Assembly (NCBI RefSeq): GCF_963576545.1
Contig: NW_026870578.1
Coordinates: forward strand, 248,001 to 312,000
Origin: Limanda limanda
Lineage: Eukaryota > Chordata > Actinopteri > Pleuronectiformes > Pleuronectidae
DNA length: 64,000 nt
Direction of reading: 5' to 3'
Under the pieces are notes generated by a model. It did not search any database. It was given only the letters and a program-made list of their open reading frames with translations, and had not been told where the DNA came from. Shown one piece after another: positions 50,417-60,570 of the stretch (its first letter is position 1; each line of letters opens with the position of its first letter). Position numbers and translations under genes: made by a program.

Positions 50417-50571
50417 ACCCAAATTAGTCCAGACGCAACCACTTTCCAAGTCTCTCCGACCTTCACAAAAAAAGTTATTCAAGAATATCTCCTCAGATTT
50501 GGGGGAATTTCGTCGGTCGACCCCTTCCGAAGGTCGTACAAGCTCGGGGATGGTACCAATCGATCCGCAGG
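50417..50571 (+). repeat. Satellite 1 unit D (L2-R2), single copy, 155 bp
   Basis: The only unit that joins the L2 module (ACCCAAATTAGTCCAGACGC) to R2 (CTCAGATTTGGGGG). It lies between B at 50262 and C at 50572, inside the diverged edge of the array. It is the combination expected as the reciprocal partner of unit A in a crossover between B and C within the shared core. It carries the edge-type variants GACGC and GACCCCTTCC, so it arose or was retained locally. Confidence 0.93.
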
Positions 50572-50734
50572 AACCAAATTAGTCCAGACGCAACCACTTT
50601 CCAAGTCTCTCCGACCTTCACAAAAAAAGTTATTCAAGAATATCTCCTTCTCCTATGCGCTTTTATCCCTAACCCTAACCCTAACCCTTCCGAAAGTCGG
50701 AGAAGCTCAAGAATGGTACCGATCGATGCGCATT

Positions 50735-50864
50735 ACCCCATTTAGTGGGGGTAGAGCCTACTTGCAAGTCTCTCCGACCTTCACAAAAAAAGTTATTCAA
50801 GAATATCTCCTCAGATTTGGGGGAATTTCGTCGGTCGACCCCTTCCGAAGGTCGTACAAGCTCG
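50735..50864 (+). repeat. Truncated terminal B unit
   Basis: The first 130 of 155 bp of a B unit (edge type, GACCCCTTCC), ending within GTACAAGCTCG. The normal continuation GGGATGGTACC is missing. Satellite 2 follows directly. Confidence 0.92.
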
Positions 50865-50865
50865 T
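50864..50865. other. Junction between satellite 1 and satellite 2
   Basis: Sequence changes from CAAGCTCG (satellite 1) to TTTTTTTGGAAGC (satellite 2) without intervening DNA, target-site duplication or transposon end. Many satellite 2 units read GCCG before the T run, so G or CG may be 1-2 bp of microhomology. Both flanks are intact repeat sequence, so the breakpoint is sharp. Confidence 0.9.
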
Positions 50866-50954
50866 TTTTTTGGAAGCAATGGTTAAGATTTCTGACTTTT
50901 TCATCACATGTCAGCCCAAGTGTCAGAAAAGCGCTGGAAACAGGGAGATAAGCC
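50865..50954 (+). repeat. Satellite 2 monomer X (representative)
   Basis: T run, then GGAAGCAATGGTTAAGATTT, CATCACATGTCAGCCCAAG, AAAAGCGCTGGAAACAGGG, AGATAAGCC. About 90 bp. A common sub-form has GGAAGCATTGATTAAG. Usually followed by a Y with GGTCAAATTC. Confidence 0.92.
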
Positions 50955-51040
50955 TATTTTGGAAGAAATGGTCAAATTCTTGAATTTTTCATCACACATC
51001 ATCCCAAATGTCACTAAACAGCTGGAAACGGGGAGATAAG
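50955..51040 (+). repeat. Satellite 2 monomer Y (representative)
   Basis: TTTTGGAAGAAATGGTCAAA, TTCTTGAATTTTTC, ACACATCATCCCAAATGTCA, CTAAACAGCTGGAAACGGGG, AGATAAG. About 86 bp. Homologous to X, but with CAGCTGGAAACGGGG where X has GCGCTGGAAACAGGG. Confidence 0.92.
51017..51033 (+). other. CENP-B-box-like motif in Y monomers (representative)
   Basis: AACAGCTGGAAACGGGG compared with the established CENP-B box core NTTCGNNNNANNCGGGN. Six of nine constrained positions match (G, A, CGGG), and the TGGAAACGGG half equals the human alpha-satellite form. The TTC of the TTCG half is absent, so this is not a canonical box. Present once per dimer in nearly all Y monomers. X monomers have AAACAGGGA and lack CGGG. 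Confidence 0.45.
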
Positions 51041-51130
51041 TTTTTTTTGGAAGCAATGGTTAACATTTTGACTTTTTCATCACATATCAGCTCCAGTGTC
51101 AGAAAAGCGCTGGAAACAGGGAGATATGCC
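51041..51130 (+). repeat. Satellite 2 monomer X' (representative)
   Basis: Differs from X by TTAACATTTTGAC instead of TTAAGATTTCTGAC, CATATCAGCTCCAGTGTC instead of CATGTCAGCCCAAGTGTC, and GATATGCC instead of GATAAGCC. It alternates with X in the tetramer, with exceptions where X or X' follows itself. Confidence 0.92.
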
Positions 51131-51217
51131 TTTTTTTGGAAGAAATGGTTAAATTCTTGAATTTTTCATCACACATCATCCCAAATGTCACTAAACAGCT
51201 GGAAACGGGGAGATAAG
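51131..51217 (+). repeat. Satellite 2 monomer Y' (representative)
   Basis: As Y but with GGTTAAATTC in place of GGTCAAATTC. Closes the first 353-bp tetramer (50865-51217). Confidence 0.92.
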
Positions 51218-53340
51218 CCTTTTTTGGAAGCATTGATTAAGATTTCTGACTTTTTCATCACATGTCAGCCCAAGTGTCAGAAAAGCGCTGGAAACAGGGA
51301 GATAAGCCTTTTTTGGAAGAAATGGTCAAATTCTTGAATTTTTCATCACACATCATCCCAAATGTCAATAAACAGCTGGAAACGGGGAGATAAGCCGTTT
51401 TTGGAAGCAATGGTTAACATTTTGACTTTTTCATCACATATCAGCTCCAGTGTCAGAAAAGCGCTGGAAACAGGGAGATATGCCTTTTTTTGGAAGAAAT
51501 GGTTAAATTCTTGAATTTTTCATCACACATCATCCCAAATGTCACTAAACAGCTGGAAACCGGGAGATGAGCCTTTTTTGGAAGCATTGATTAAGATTTC
51601 TGATTTTTTCATCACATGTCAGCCCAAGTGTCAGAAAAGCGCTGGAAACAGGGAGATAAGCCTTTTTTGGAAGAAATGGTCAAATTCTTGAATTTTTCAT
51701 CACACATCATCCCAAATGTCACTAAACAGCTGGAAACGGGGAGATAAGTTTTTTTTGGAAGCAATGGTTAACATTTTGACTTTTTAATCACATATCAGCT
51801 CCACTGTCAGAAAAGCGCTGGAAACAGGGAGATATGCCTTTTTTTGGAAGAAATGGTTAAATTCTTGAATTTTTCATCACACAACATCCCAAATGTCACT
51901 AAACAGCTGGAAACGGGGAGATAAGCCGTTTTTGGAAGCAATGGTTAACATTTTGACTTTTTCATCACATGTCAGCCCAAGTGTCAGAAAAGCGCTGGAA
52001 ACAGGGAGACAAGCCTTTTTTGGAAGAAATGGTCAAATTCTTGAATTTTTCATCACACATCATCCCAAATGTCACTAAACAGCTGGAAACGGGGAGATAA
52101 GTTTTTTTTGGAAGCAATGGTTAACATTTTGACTTTTTCATCACATATCAGCTCCAGTGTCAGAAAAGCGCTGGAAACAGGGAGATATGCCTTTTTTTGG
52201 AAGAAATGGTTAAATTCTTGAATTTTTCATCACACATCATCCCAAATGTCACTAAACAGCTGGAAACGGGGAGATAAGCCTTTTTTGGAAGCATTGATTA
52301 AGATTTCTGACTTTTTCATCACATGTCAGCCCAAGTGTCAGAAAAGCGCTGGAAACAGGGAGATAAGCCTTTTTTGGAAGAAATGGTCAAATTCTTGAAT
52401 TTTTCATCACACATCATCCCAAATGTCACTAAACAGCTGGAAACGGGGAGATAAGCCGTTTTTTGAAGTAATGGTTAACATTTTGACTTTTTCATCACAT
52501 ATCAGCTCCAGTGTCAGAAAAGCGCTGGAAACAGGGAGATATGCCTTTTTTTGGAAGAAATGGTTAAATTCTTGAATTTTTCATCACACATCATCCCAAA
52601 TGTCACTAAACAGCTGGAAACGGGGAGATAAGCCTTTTTTGGAAGCATTGATTAAGATTTCTGACTTTTTCATCACATGTCAGCCCAAGTGTCAGAAAAG
52701 CGCTGGAAACAGGGAGATAAGCCTTTTTTGGAAGAAATGGTCAAATTTTTTGAATTTTTCATCACACATCATCCCAAATGTCACTAAACAGCTGGAAACG
52801 GGGAGATAAGTTTTTTTTGGAAGCAATGGTTAACATTTTGACTTTTTCATCACATATCAGCTCCAGTGTCAGAAAAGCGCTGGAAACAGGGAGATATGCC
52901 TTTTTTTGGAAGAAATGGTTAAATTCTTGAATTTTTCATCACACAACATCCCAAATGTCACTAAACAGCTGGAAACGGGGAGATAAGCCTTTTTTGGAAG
53001 CATTGATTAAGATTTCTGACTTTTTCATCACATGTCAGCCCAAGTGTCAGAAAAGCGCTGGAAACAGGGAGATAAGCCTTTTTTGGAAGAAATGGTCAAA
53101 TTCTTGAATTTTTCATCACACATCATCCCCAATGTCACTAAACAGCTGGAAACGGGGAGATAAGCCGTTTTTGGAAGCAATGGTTAACATTTTGACTTTT
53201 TCATCACATATCAGCTCCAGTGTCAGAAAAGCGCTGGAAACAGGGAGATATGCCTTTTTTTGGAAGAAATGGTTAAATTCTTGAATTTTTCATCACACAT
53301 CATCCCAAATGTCACTAAACAGCTGGAAACGGGGAGATAA

Positions 53341-54210
53341 GCCTTTTTGGAAGCATTGATTAAGATTTCTGACTTTTTCATCACATGTCAGCCCAAGTGT
53401 CAGAAAAGCGCTGGAAACAGGGAGATAAGCCTTTTTTGGAAGAAATGGTCAAATTCTTGAATTTTTCATCACACATCATCCCAAATGTCACTAAACAGCT
53501 GGAAACGGGGAGATAAGCCGTTTTTGGAAGCAATGGTTAAGATTTCTGACTTTTTCATCACATGTCAGCCCAAGTGTCAGAAAAGCGCTGGAAACAGGGA
53601 GATAAGCCTTTTTTGGAAGAAATGGTTAAATTCTTGAATTTTTCATCACACATCATCCCAAATGTCACTAAACAGCTGGAAACGGGGAGATGAGCCTTTT
53701 TTGGAAGCATTGATTAAGATTTCTGACTTTTCATCACATGTCAGCCCAAGTGTCAGAAAAGCGCTGGAAACAGGGAGATAAGCCTTTTTTGGAAGAAATG
53801 GTCAAATTCTTGAATTTTTCATCACACATCATCCCAAATGTCACTACACAGCTGGAAACGGGGAGATAAGCCGTTTTTGGAAGCAATGGTTAAGATTTCT
53901 GACTTTTTCATCACATGTCAGCCCAAGTGTCAGAAAAGCGCTGGAAACAGGGAGATAAGCCTATTTTGGAAGAAATGGTCAAATTCTTGAATTTTTCATC
54001 ACACATCATCCCAAATGTCACTAAACAGCTGGAAACGGGGAGATAAGTTTTTTTTGGAAGCAATGGTTAACATTTTGACTTTTTCATCACATATCAGCTC
54101 CAGTGTCAGAAAAGCGCTGGAAACAGGGAGATATGCCTTTTTTTGGAAGAAATGGTTAAATTCTTGAATTTTTCATCACACATCATCCCAAATGTCACTA
54201 AACAGCTGGA
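53341..54210 (+). repeat. Satellite 2 block duplicated at offset 1413, copy 1 (approximate limits)
   Basis: An ordered set of rare variants recurs exactly 1413 bp later: the shortened GCCTTTTTGG run (53341), GATGAGCC (53691), CACTACACAG (53842) and AAGTTTTTTTTGG (54048). 1413 bp is eight dimers. The true limits may extend beyond those given. Confidence 0.8.
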
Positions 54211-54753
54211 AACGGGGAGATAAGCCTTTTTTGGAAGCATTGATTAAGATTTCTGACTTTTTCATCACATGTCAGCCCAAGTGTCAGAAAAGCGCTGGAA
54301 ACAGGGAGATAAGCCTTTTTTGGAAGAAATGGTCAAATTCTTGAATTTTTCATCACACATCATCCCAAATGTCACTAAACAGCTGGAAACGGGGAGATAA
54401 GCCGTTTTTGGAAGCAATGGTTAACATTTTGACTTTTTCATCACATGTCAGCCCAAGTGTCAGAAAAGCGCTGGAAACAGGGAGATAAGCCTTTTTTGGA
54501 AGAAATGGTTAAATTCTTGAATTTTTCATCACACATCATCCCAAATGTCACTAAACAGCTGGAAACGGGGAGATAAGCCGTTTTTGGAAGCAATGGTTAA
54601 CATTTTGACTTTTTCATCACATATCAGCTCCAGTGTCAGAAAAGCGCTGGAAACAGGGAGATATGCCTTTTTTTGGAAGAAATGGTTAAATTCTTGAATT
54701 TTTCATCACACATCATCCCAAATGTCACTAAACAGCTGGAAACGGGGAGATAA

Positions 54754-55623
54754 GCCTTTTTGGAAGCATTGATTAAGATTTCTGACTTTTTCATCACATG
54801 TCAGCCCAAGTGTCAGAAAAGCGCTGGAAACAGGGAGATAAGCCTTTTTTGGAAGAAATGGTCAAATTCTTGAATTTTTCATCACACATCATCCCAAATG
54901 TCACTAAACAGCTGGAAACGGGGAGATAAGCCGTTTTTGGAAGCAATGGTTAAGATTTCTGACTTTTTCATCACATGTCAGCCCAAGTGTCAGAAAAGCG
55001 CTGGAAACAGGGAGATAAGCCTTTTTTGGAAGAAATGGTTAAATTCTTGAATTTTTCATCACACATCATCCCAAATGTCACTAAACAGCTGGAAACGGGG
55101 AGATGAGCCTTTTTTGGAAGCATAGATTAAGATTTCTGACTTTTCATCACATGTCAGCCCAAGTGTCAGAAAAGCGCTGGAAACAGGGAGATAAGCCTTT
55201 TTTGGAAGAAATGGTCAAATTCTTGAATTTTTCATCACACATCATCCCAAATGTCACTACACAGCTGGAAACGGGGAGATAAGCCGTTTTTGGAAGCAAT
55301 GGTTAAGATTTCTGACTTTTTCATCACATGTCAGCCCAAGTGTCAGAAAAGCGCTGGAAACAGGGAGATAAGCCTATTTTGGAAGAAATGGTCAAATTCT
55401 TGAATTTTTCATCACACATCATCCCAAATGTCACTAAACAGCTGGAAACGGGGAGATAAGTTTTTTTTGGAAGCAATGGTTAACATTTTGACTTTTTCAT
55501 CACATATCAGCTCCAGTGTCAGAAAAGCGCTGGAAACAGGGAGATATGCCTTTTTTTTGAAGAAATGGTTAAATTCTTGAATTTTTCATCACACATCATC
55601 CCAAATGTCACTAAACAGCTGGA
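54754..55623 (+). repeat. Satellite 2 block duplicated at offset 1413, copy 2 (approximate limits)
   Basis: Contains the same variants at 54754, 55104, 55255 and 55461. Copy-specific change: GGAAGCATAGATTAAG at about 55118. The match ends near the GATAAGCG variant at about 55636. Confidence 0.8.
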
Positions 55624-57849
55624 AACGGGGAGATAAGCGTTTTTTGGAAGCATTGATTAAGATTTCTGACTTTTCATCACATGTCAGCCCAAGTGTCAGA
55701 AAAGCGCTGGAAACAGGGAGATAAGCCTTTTTTGGAAGAAATGGTCAAATTCTTGAATTTTTCATCACACATCATCCCAAATGTCACTAAACAGCTGGAA
55801 ACGGGGAGATAAGCCGTTTTTGGAAGCAATGGTTAAGATTTCTGACTTTTTCATCACATGTCAGCCCAAGTGTCAGAAAAGCGCTGGAAACAGGGAGATA
55901 AGCCTATTTTGGAAGAAATGGTCAAATTCTTGAATTGTTCATCACACATCATCCCAAATGTCACTAAACAGCTGGAAACGGGGAGATAAGCCGTTTTTGG
56001 AAGCAATGGTTAACATTTTGACTTTTTCATCACATATCAGCTCCAGTGTCAGAAAAGCGCTGGAAACAGGGAGATATGCCTTTTTTTGGAAGAAATGGTT
56101 AAATTCTTGAATTTTTCATCACACATCATCCCAAATGTCACTAAACAGCTGGAAACGGGGAGATAAGCCTTTTTGGAAGCATTGATTAAGATTTCTGACT
56201 TTTTCATCACATGTCAGCCCAAGTGTCAGAAAAGCGCTGGAAACAGGGAGATAAGCCTTTTTTGGAAGAAATGGTCAAATTCTTGAATTTTTCATCACAC
56301 ATCATCCCAAATGTCACTAAACAGCTGGAAACGGGGAGATAAGCCGTTTTTGGAAGCAATGGTTAAGATTTCTGACTTTTTCATCACATGTCAGCCCAAG
56401 TGTCAGAAAAGCGCTGGAAACAGGGAGATAAGCCTATTTTGGAAGAAATGGTCAAATTCTTGAATTTTTCATCACACATCATCCCAAATGTCACTAAACA
56501 GCTGGAAACGGGGAGATAAGTTTTTTTTGGAAGCAATGGTTAACATTTTGACTTTTTCATCACATATCAGCTCCAGTGTCAGAAAAGCGCTGGAAACAGG
56601 GAGATATGCCTTTTTTTGGAAGAAATGGTTAAATTCTTGAATTTTTCATCACACATCATCCCAAATGTCACTAAACAGCTGGAAACGGGGAGATAAGCCT
56701 TTTTTGGAAGCATTGATTAAGATTTCTGACTTTTTCATCACATGTCAGCCCAAGTGTCAGAAAAGCGCTGGAAACAGGGAGATAAGCCTTTTTTGGAAGA
56801 AATGGTCAAATTCTTGAATTTTTCATCACACATCATCCCAAATGTCACTAAACAGCTGGAAACGGGGAGATAAGCCGTTTTTGGAAGCAATGGTTAACAT
56901 TTTGACTTTTTCATCACATGTCAGCCCAAGTGTCAGAAAAGCGCTGGAAACAGGGAGATAAGCCTTTTTTGGAAGAAATGGTTAAATTCTTGAATTTTTC
57001 ATCACACATCATCCCAAATGTCACTAAACAGCTGGAAACGGGGAGATAAGCCGTTTTTGGAAGCAATGGTTAACATTTTGACTTTTTCATCACATATCAG
57101 CTCCAGTGTCAGAAAAGCGCTGGAAACAGGGAGATATGCCTTTTTTTGGAAGAAATGGTTAAATTCTTGAATTTTTCATCACACATCATCCCAAATGTCA
57201 CTAAACAGCTGGAAACGGGGAGATAAGCCTTTTTTGGAAGCATTGATTAAGATTTCTGACTTTTTCATCACATGTCAGCCCAAGTGTCAGAAAAGCGCTG
57301 GAAACAGGGAGATAAGCCTTTTTTGGAAGAAATGGTTAAATTCTTGAATTTTTCATCACACATCATCCCAAATGTCACTTAACAGCTGGAAACGGGGAGA
57401 TAAGCCGTTTTTGGAAGCAATGGTTAAGATTTCTGTCTTTTTCATCACATGTCAGCCCAAGTGTCAGAAAAGCGCTGGAAACAGGGAGATAAGCCTTTTT
57501 TGGAAGAAATGGTCAAATTCTTGAATTTTTCATCACACATCATCCCAAATGTCACTAAACAGCTGGAAACGGGGAGATAAGTTTTTTTTGGAAGCAATGG
57601 TTAACATTTTGACTTTTTCATCACATATCAGCTCCAGTGTCAGAAAAGCGCTGGAAACAGGGAGATATGCCTTTTTTTGGAAGAAATGGTTAAATTCTTG
57701 AATTTTTCATCACACATCATCCCAAATGTCACTAAACAGCTGGAAACGGGGAGATAAGCGTTTTTTGGAAGCATTGATTAAGATTTCTGACTTTTTCATC
57801 ACATGTCAGCCCAAGTGTCAGAAAAGCGCTGGAAACAGGGAGATAAGCC

Positions 57850-58800
57850 TTTTTTGGAAGAAATGGTTAAATTCTTGAATTTTTCATCACACATCATCCC
57901 AAATGTCACTTAACAGCTGGAAACGGGGAGATAAGCCGTTTTTGGAAGCAATGGTTAAGATTTCTGTCTTTTTCATCACATGTCAGCCCAAGTGTCAGAA
58001 AAGCGCTGGAAACAGGGAGATAAGCCTTTTTTGGAAGAAATGGTCAAATTCTTGAATTTTTCATCACACATCATCCCAAATGTCACTAAACAGCTGGAAA
58101 CGGGGAGATAAGTTTTTTTTGGAAGCAATGGTTAACATTTTGACTTTTTCATCACATATCAGCTCCAGTGTCAGAAAAGCGCTGGAAACAGGGAGATATG
58201 CCTTTTTTTGGAAGAAATGGTTAAATTCTTGAATTTTTCATCACACATCATCCCAAATGTCACTAAACAGCTGGAAACGGGGAGATGAGCCTTTTTTGGA
58301 AGCATTGATTAAGATTTCTGACTTTTCATCACATGTCAGCCCAAGTGTCAGAAAAGCGCTGGAAACAGGGAGATAAGCCTTTTTTGGAAGAAATGGTCAA
58401 ATTCTTGAATTTTTCATCACACATCATCCCAAATGTCACTACACAGCTGGAAACGGGGAGATAAGCCGTTTTTGGAAGCAATGGTTAAGATTTCTGACTT
58501 TTTCATCACATGTCAGCCCAAGTGTCAGAAAAGCGCTGTAAACAGGGAGATAAGCCTATTTTGGAAGAAATGGTCAAATTCTTGAATTTTTCATCACACA
58601 TCATCCCAAATGTCACTAAACAGCTGGAAACGGGGAGATAAGTTTTTTTTGGAAGCAATGGTTAACATTTTGACTTTTTCATCACATATCAGCTCCAGTG
58701 TCAGAAAAGCGCTGGAAACAGGGAGATATGCCTTTTTTTGGAAGAAATGGTTAAATTCTTGAATTTTTCATCACACATCATCCCAAATGTCACTAAACAG
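57850..58800 (+). repeat. Satellite 2 block duplicated at offset 1769, copy 1 (approximate limits)
   Basis: Rare variants CACTTAACAG (57907), TTTCTGTC (57961), GATGAGCC (58286) and CACTACACAG (58437) all recur 1769 bp later, i.e. ten dimers. A nearby CACTTAACAG at 57376 is a further copy at offset 531 (three dimers). Confidence 0.8.
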
Positions 58801-59619
58801 CTGGTAACGGGGAGATAAGCCGTTTTTGGAAGCAATGGTTAACATTTTGACTTTTTCATCACATATCAGCTCCAGTGTCAGAAAAGCGCTGGAAACAGGG
58901 AGATATGCCTTTTTTTGGAAGAAATGGTTAAATTCTTGAATTTTTCATCACACATCATCCCAAATGTCACTAAACAGCTGGAAACGGGGAGATAAGCCTT
59001 TTTTGGAAGCATTGATTAAGATTTCTGATTTTTTCATCACATGTCAGCCCAAGTGTCAGAAAAGCGCTGGAAACAGGGAGATAAGCCTTTTTTGGAAGAA
59101 ATGGTCAAATTCTTGAATTTTTCATCACACATCATCCCAAATGTCACTAAACAGCTGGAAACGGGGAGATAAGCCTTTTTTGGAAGCATTGATTAAGATT
59201 TCTGACTTTTTCATCACATGTCAGCCCAAGTGTCAGAAAAGCGCTGGAAACAGGGAGATAAGCCTTTTTTGGAAGAAATGGTTAAATTCTTGAATTTTTC
59301 ATCACACATCATCCCAAATGTCACTAAACAGCTGGAAACGGGGAGATAAGCCGTTTTTGGAAGCAATGGTTAACATTTTGACTTTTTCATCACATATCAG
59401 CTCCAGTGTCAGAAAAGCGCTGGAAACAGGGAGATATGCCTTTTTTTGGAAGAAATGGTTAAATTCTTGAATTTTTCATCACACATCATCCCAAATGTCA
59501 CTAAACAGCTGGAAACGGGGAGATAAGCCTTTTTTGGAAGCATTGATTAAGATTTCTGACTTTTTCATCACATGTCAGCCCAAGTGTCAGAAAAGCGCTG
59601 GAAACAGGGAGATAAGCCT

Positions 59620-60570
59620 TTTTTGGAAGAAATGGTTAAATTCTTGAATTTTTCATCACACATCATCCCAAATGTCACTTAACAGCTGGAAACGGGGAGA
59701 TAAGCCGTTTTTGGAAGCAATGGTTAAGATTTCTGTCTTTTTCATCACATGTCAGCCCAAGTGTCAGAAAAGCGCTGGAAACAGGGAGATAAGCCTTTTT
59801 TGGAAGAAATGGTCAAATTCTTGAATTTTTCATCACACATCATCCCAAATGTCACTAAACAGCTGGAAACGGGGAGATAAGTTTTTTTTGGAAGCAATGG
59901 TTAACATTTTGACTTTTTCATCACATATCAGCTCCAGTGTCAGAAAAGCGCTGGAAACAGGGAGATATGCCTTTTTTTGGAAGAAATGGTTAAATTCTTG
60001 AATTTTTCATCACACATCATCCCAAATGTCACTAAACAGCTGGAAACGGGGAGATGAGCCTTTTTTGGAAGCATTGATTAAGATTTCTGACTTTTCATCA
60101 CATGTCAGCCCAAGTGTCAGAAAAGCGCTGGAAACAGGGAGATAAGCCTTTTTTGGAAGAAATGGTCAAATTCTTGAATTTTTCATCACACATCATCCCA
60201 AATGTCACTACACAGCTGGAAACGGGGAGATAAGCCGTTTTTGGAAGCAATGGTTAAGATTTCTGACTTTTTCATCACATGTCAGCCCAAGTGTCAGAAA
60301 AGCGCTGGAAACAGGGAGATAAGCCTATTTTGGAAGAAATGGTCAAATTCTTGAATTTTTCATCACACATCATCCCAAATGTCACTAAACAGCTGGAAAC
60401 GGGGAGATAAGTTTTTTTTGGAAGCAATGGTTAACATTTTGACTTTTTCATCACATATCAGCTCCAGTGTCAGAAAAGCGCTGGAAACAGGGAGATATGC
60501 CTTTTTTTGGAAGAAATGGTTAAATTCTTGAATTTTTCATCACACATCATCCCAAATGTCACTAAACAGC
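59620..60570 (+). repeat. Satellite 2 block duplicated at offset 1769, copy 2 (approximate limits)
   Basis: Same variants at 59676, about 59730, 60055 and 60206. Copies differ at GCGCTGTAAACAGG (58533, only in copy 1) and CTGGAAAAGGGG (about 60571, only at the end of copy 2). Confidence 0.8.

Larger units (their letters stand above)
1..50864 (+). repeat. Satellite 1: telomere-block-containing tandem array (155/163-bp units)
   Basis: Continuous head-to-tail array in one orientation. Taking unit starts at the A before CCCCATTTAG (L1) or in ACCCAAATTAG (L2), it resolves into 131 A (163 bp), 92 full B (155 bp), 92 C (163 bp; four are shortened by 6, 6, 11 and 6 bp), one D (155 bp) and a final 130-bp partial B. 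The sum is 50,865 bp, which matches the span exactly because the first unit lacks its first base. All units share a 45-bp core. Units are near identical over most of the array and more diverged after about 47.6 kb. No unique DNA interrupts it. Unit size is close to nucleosomal length. The family is not recognised; a subtelomeric satellite is inferred from the TTAGGG-type blocks. Confidence 0.97.
47409..50864 (+). repeat. Satellite 1 region 6: diverged B-C dimer edge (318-bp period)
   Basis: A at 47409 and 48208 only. B at 47572, 47890, 48371, 48689, 49007, 49314, 49632, 49944, 50262 and 50735 (truncated). D at 50417. C after each full B except 50262, and also at 50572. Units carry linked variants not seen in the bulk: CTCCTTCTCCTATGCGCTTT instead of CTCTTTCTCCTATGTGCTTT, CCAGACGC instead of CCAGATGC, GACCCCTTCC instead of GACCTCTTCC, and GCGCATTACC instead of GCGCGCTACC. 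An A-poor, more variable edge next to another sequence fits the usual pattern of older, less homogenised satellite margins. Confidence 0.92.

Noticed and set aside
10..50582. Dozens of overlapping plus-strand open frames of 60-368 codons with similar proteins (MGVEPTCKSL..., ...NPNPNP...)
   Set aside because: They are translations of the satellite units in different frames, begin mostly at GTG in GTGGGGGTAG, overlap each other, shift frame at each 163-bp unit, and are broken by simple CpG-transition stops. No start context, introns, domains or codon bias supports a gene.
1..50864. Terminal telomere
   Set aside because: Only three and a half CCCTAA units occur per block, each embedded in a 163-bp unit. 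No long uninterrupted telomere run is present in the window.
1..50864. Z-DNA tract at GATGCGCGC
   Set aside because: The alternating stretch is only about 7-8 bp and often interrupted (GTGCGC, GCGCAT), too short to claim.
50864..50865. Transposon insertion at the satellite junction
   Set aside because: No terminal inverted repeat, target-site duplication, poly-A tail or coding remnant flanks the breakpoint; the T run belongs to every satellite 2 monomer.
50726..50983. Open frame crossing the satellite 1/satellite 2 junction
   Set aside because: Fusion of two satellite frames at the breakpoint; chance continuation with no support as a gene.
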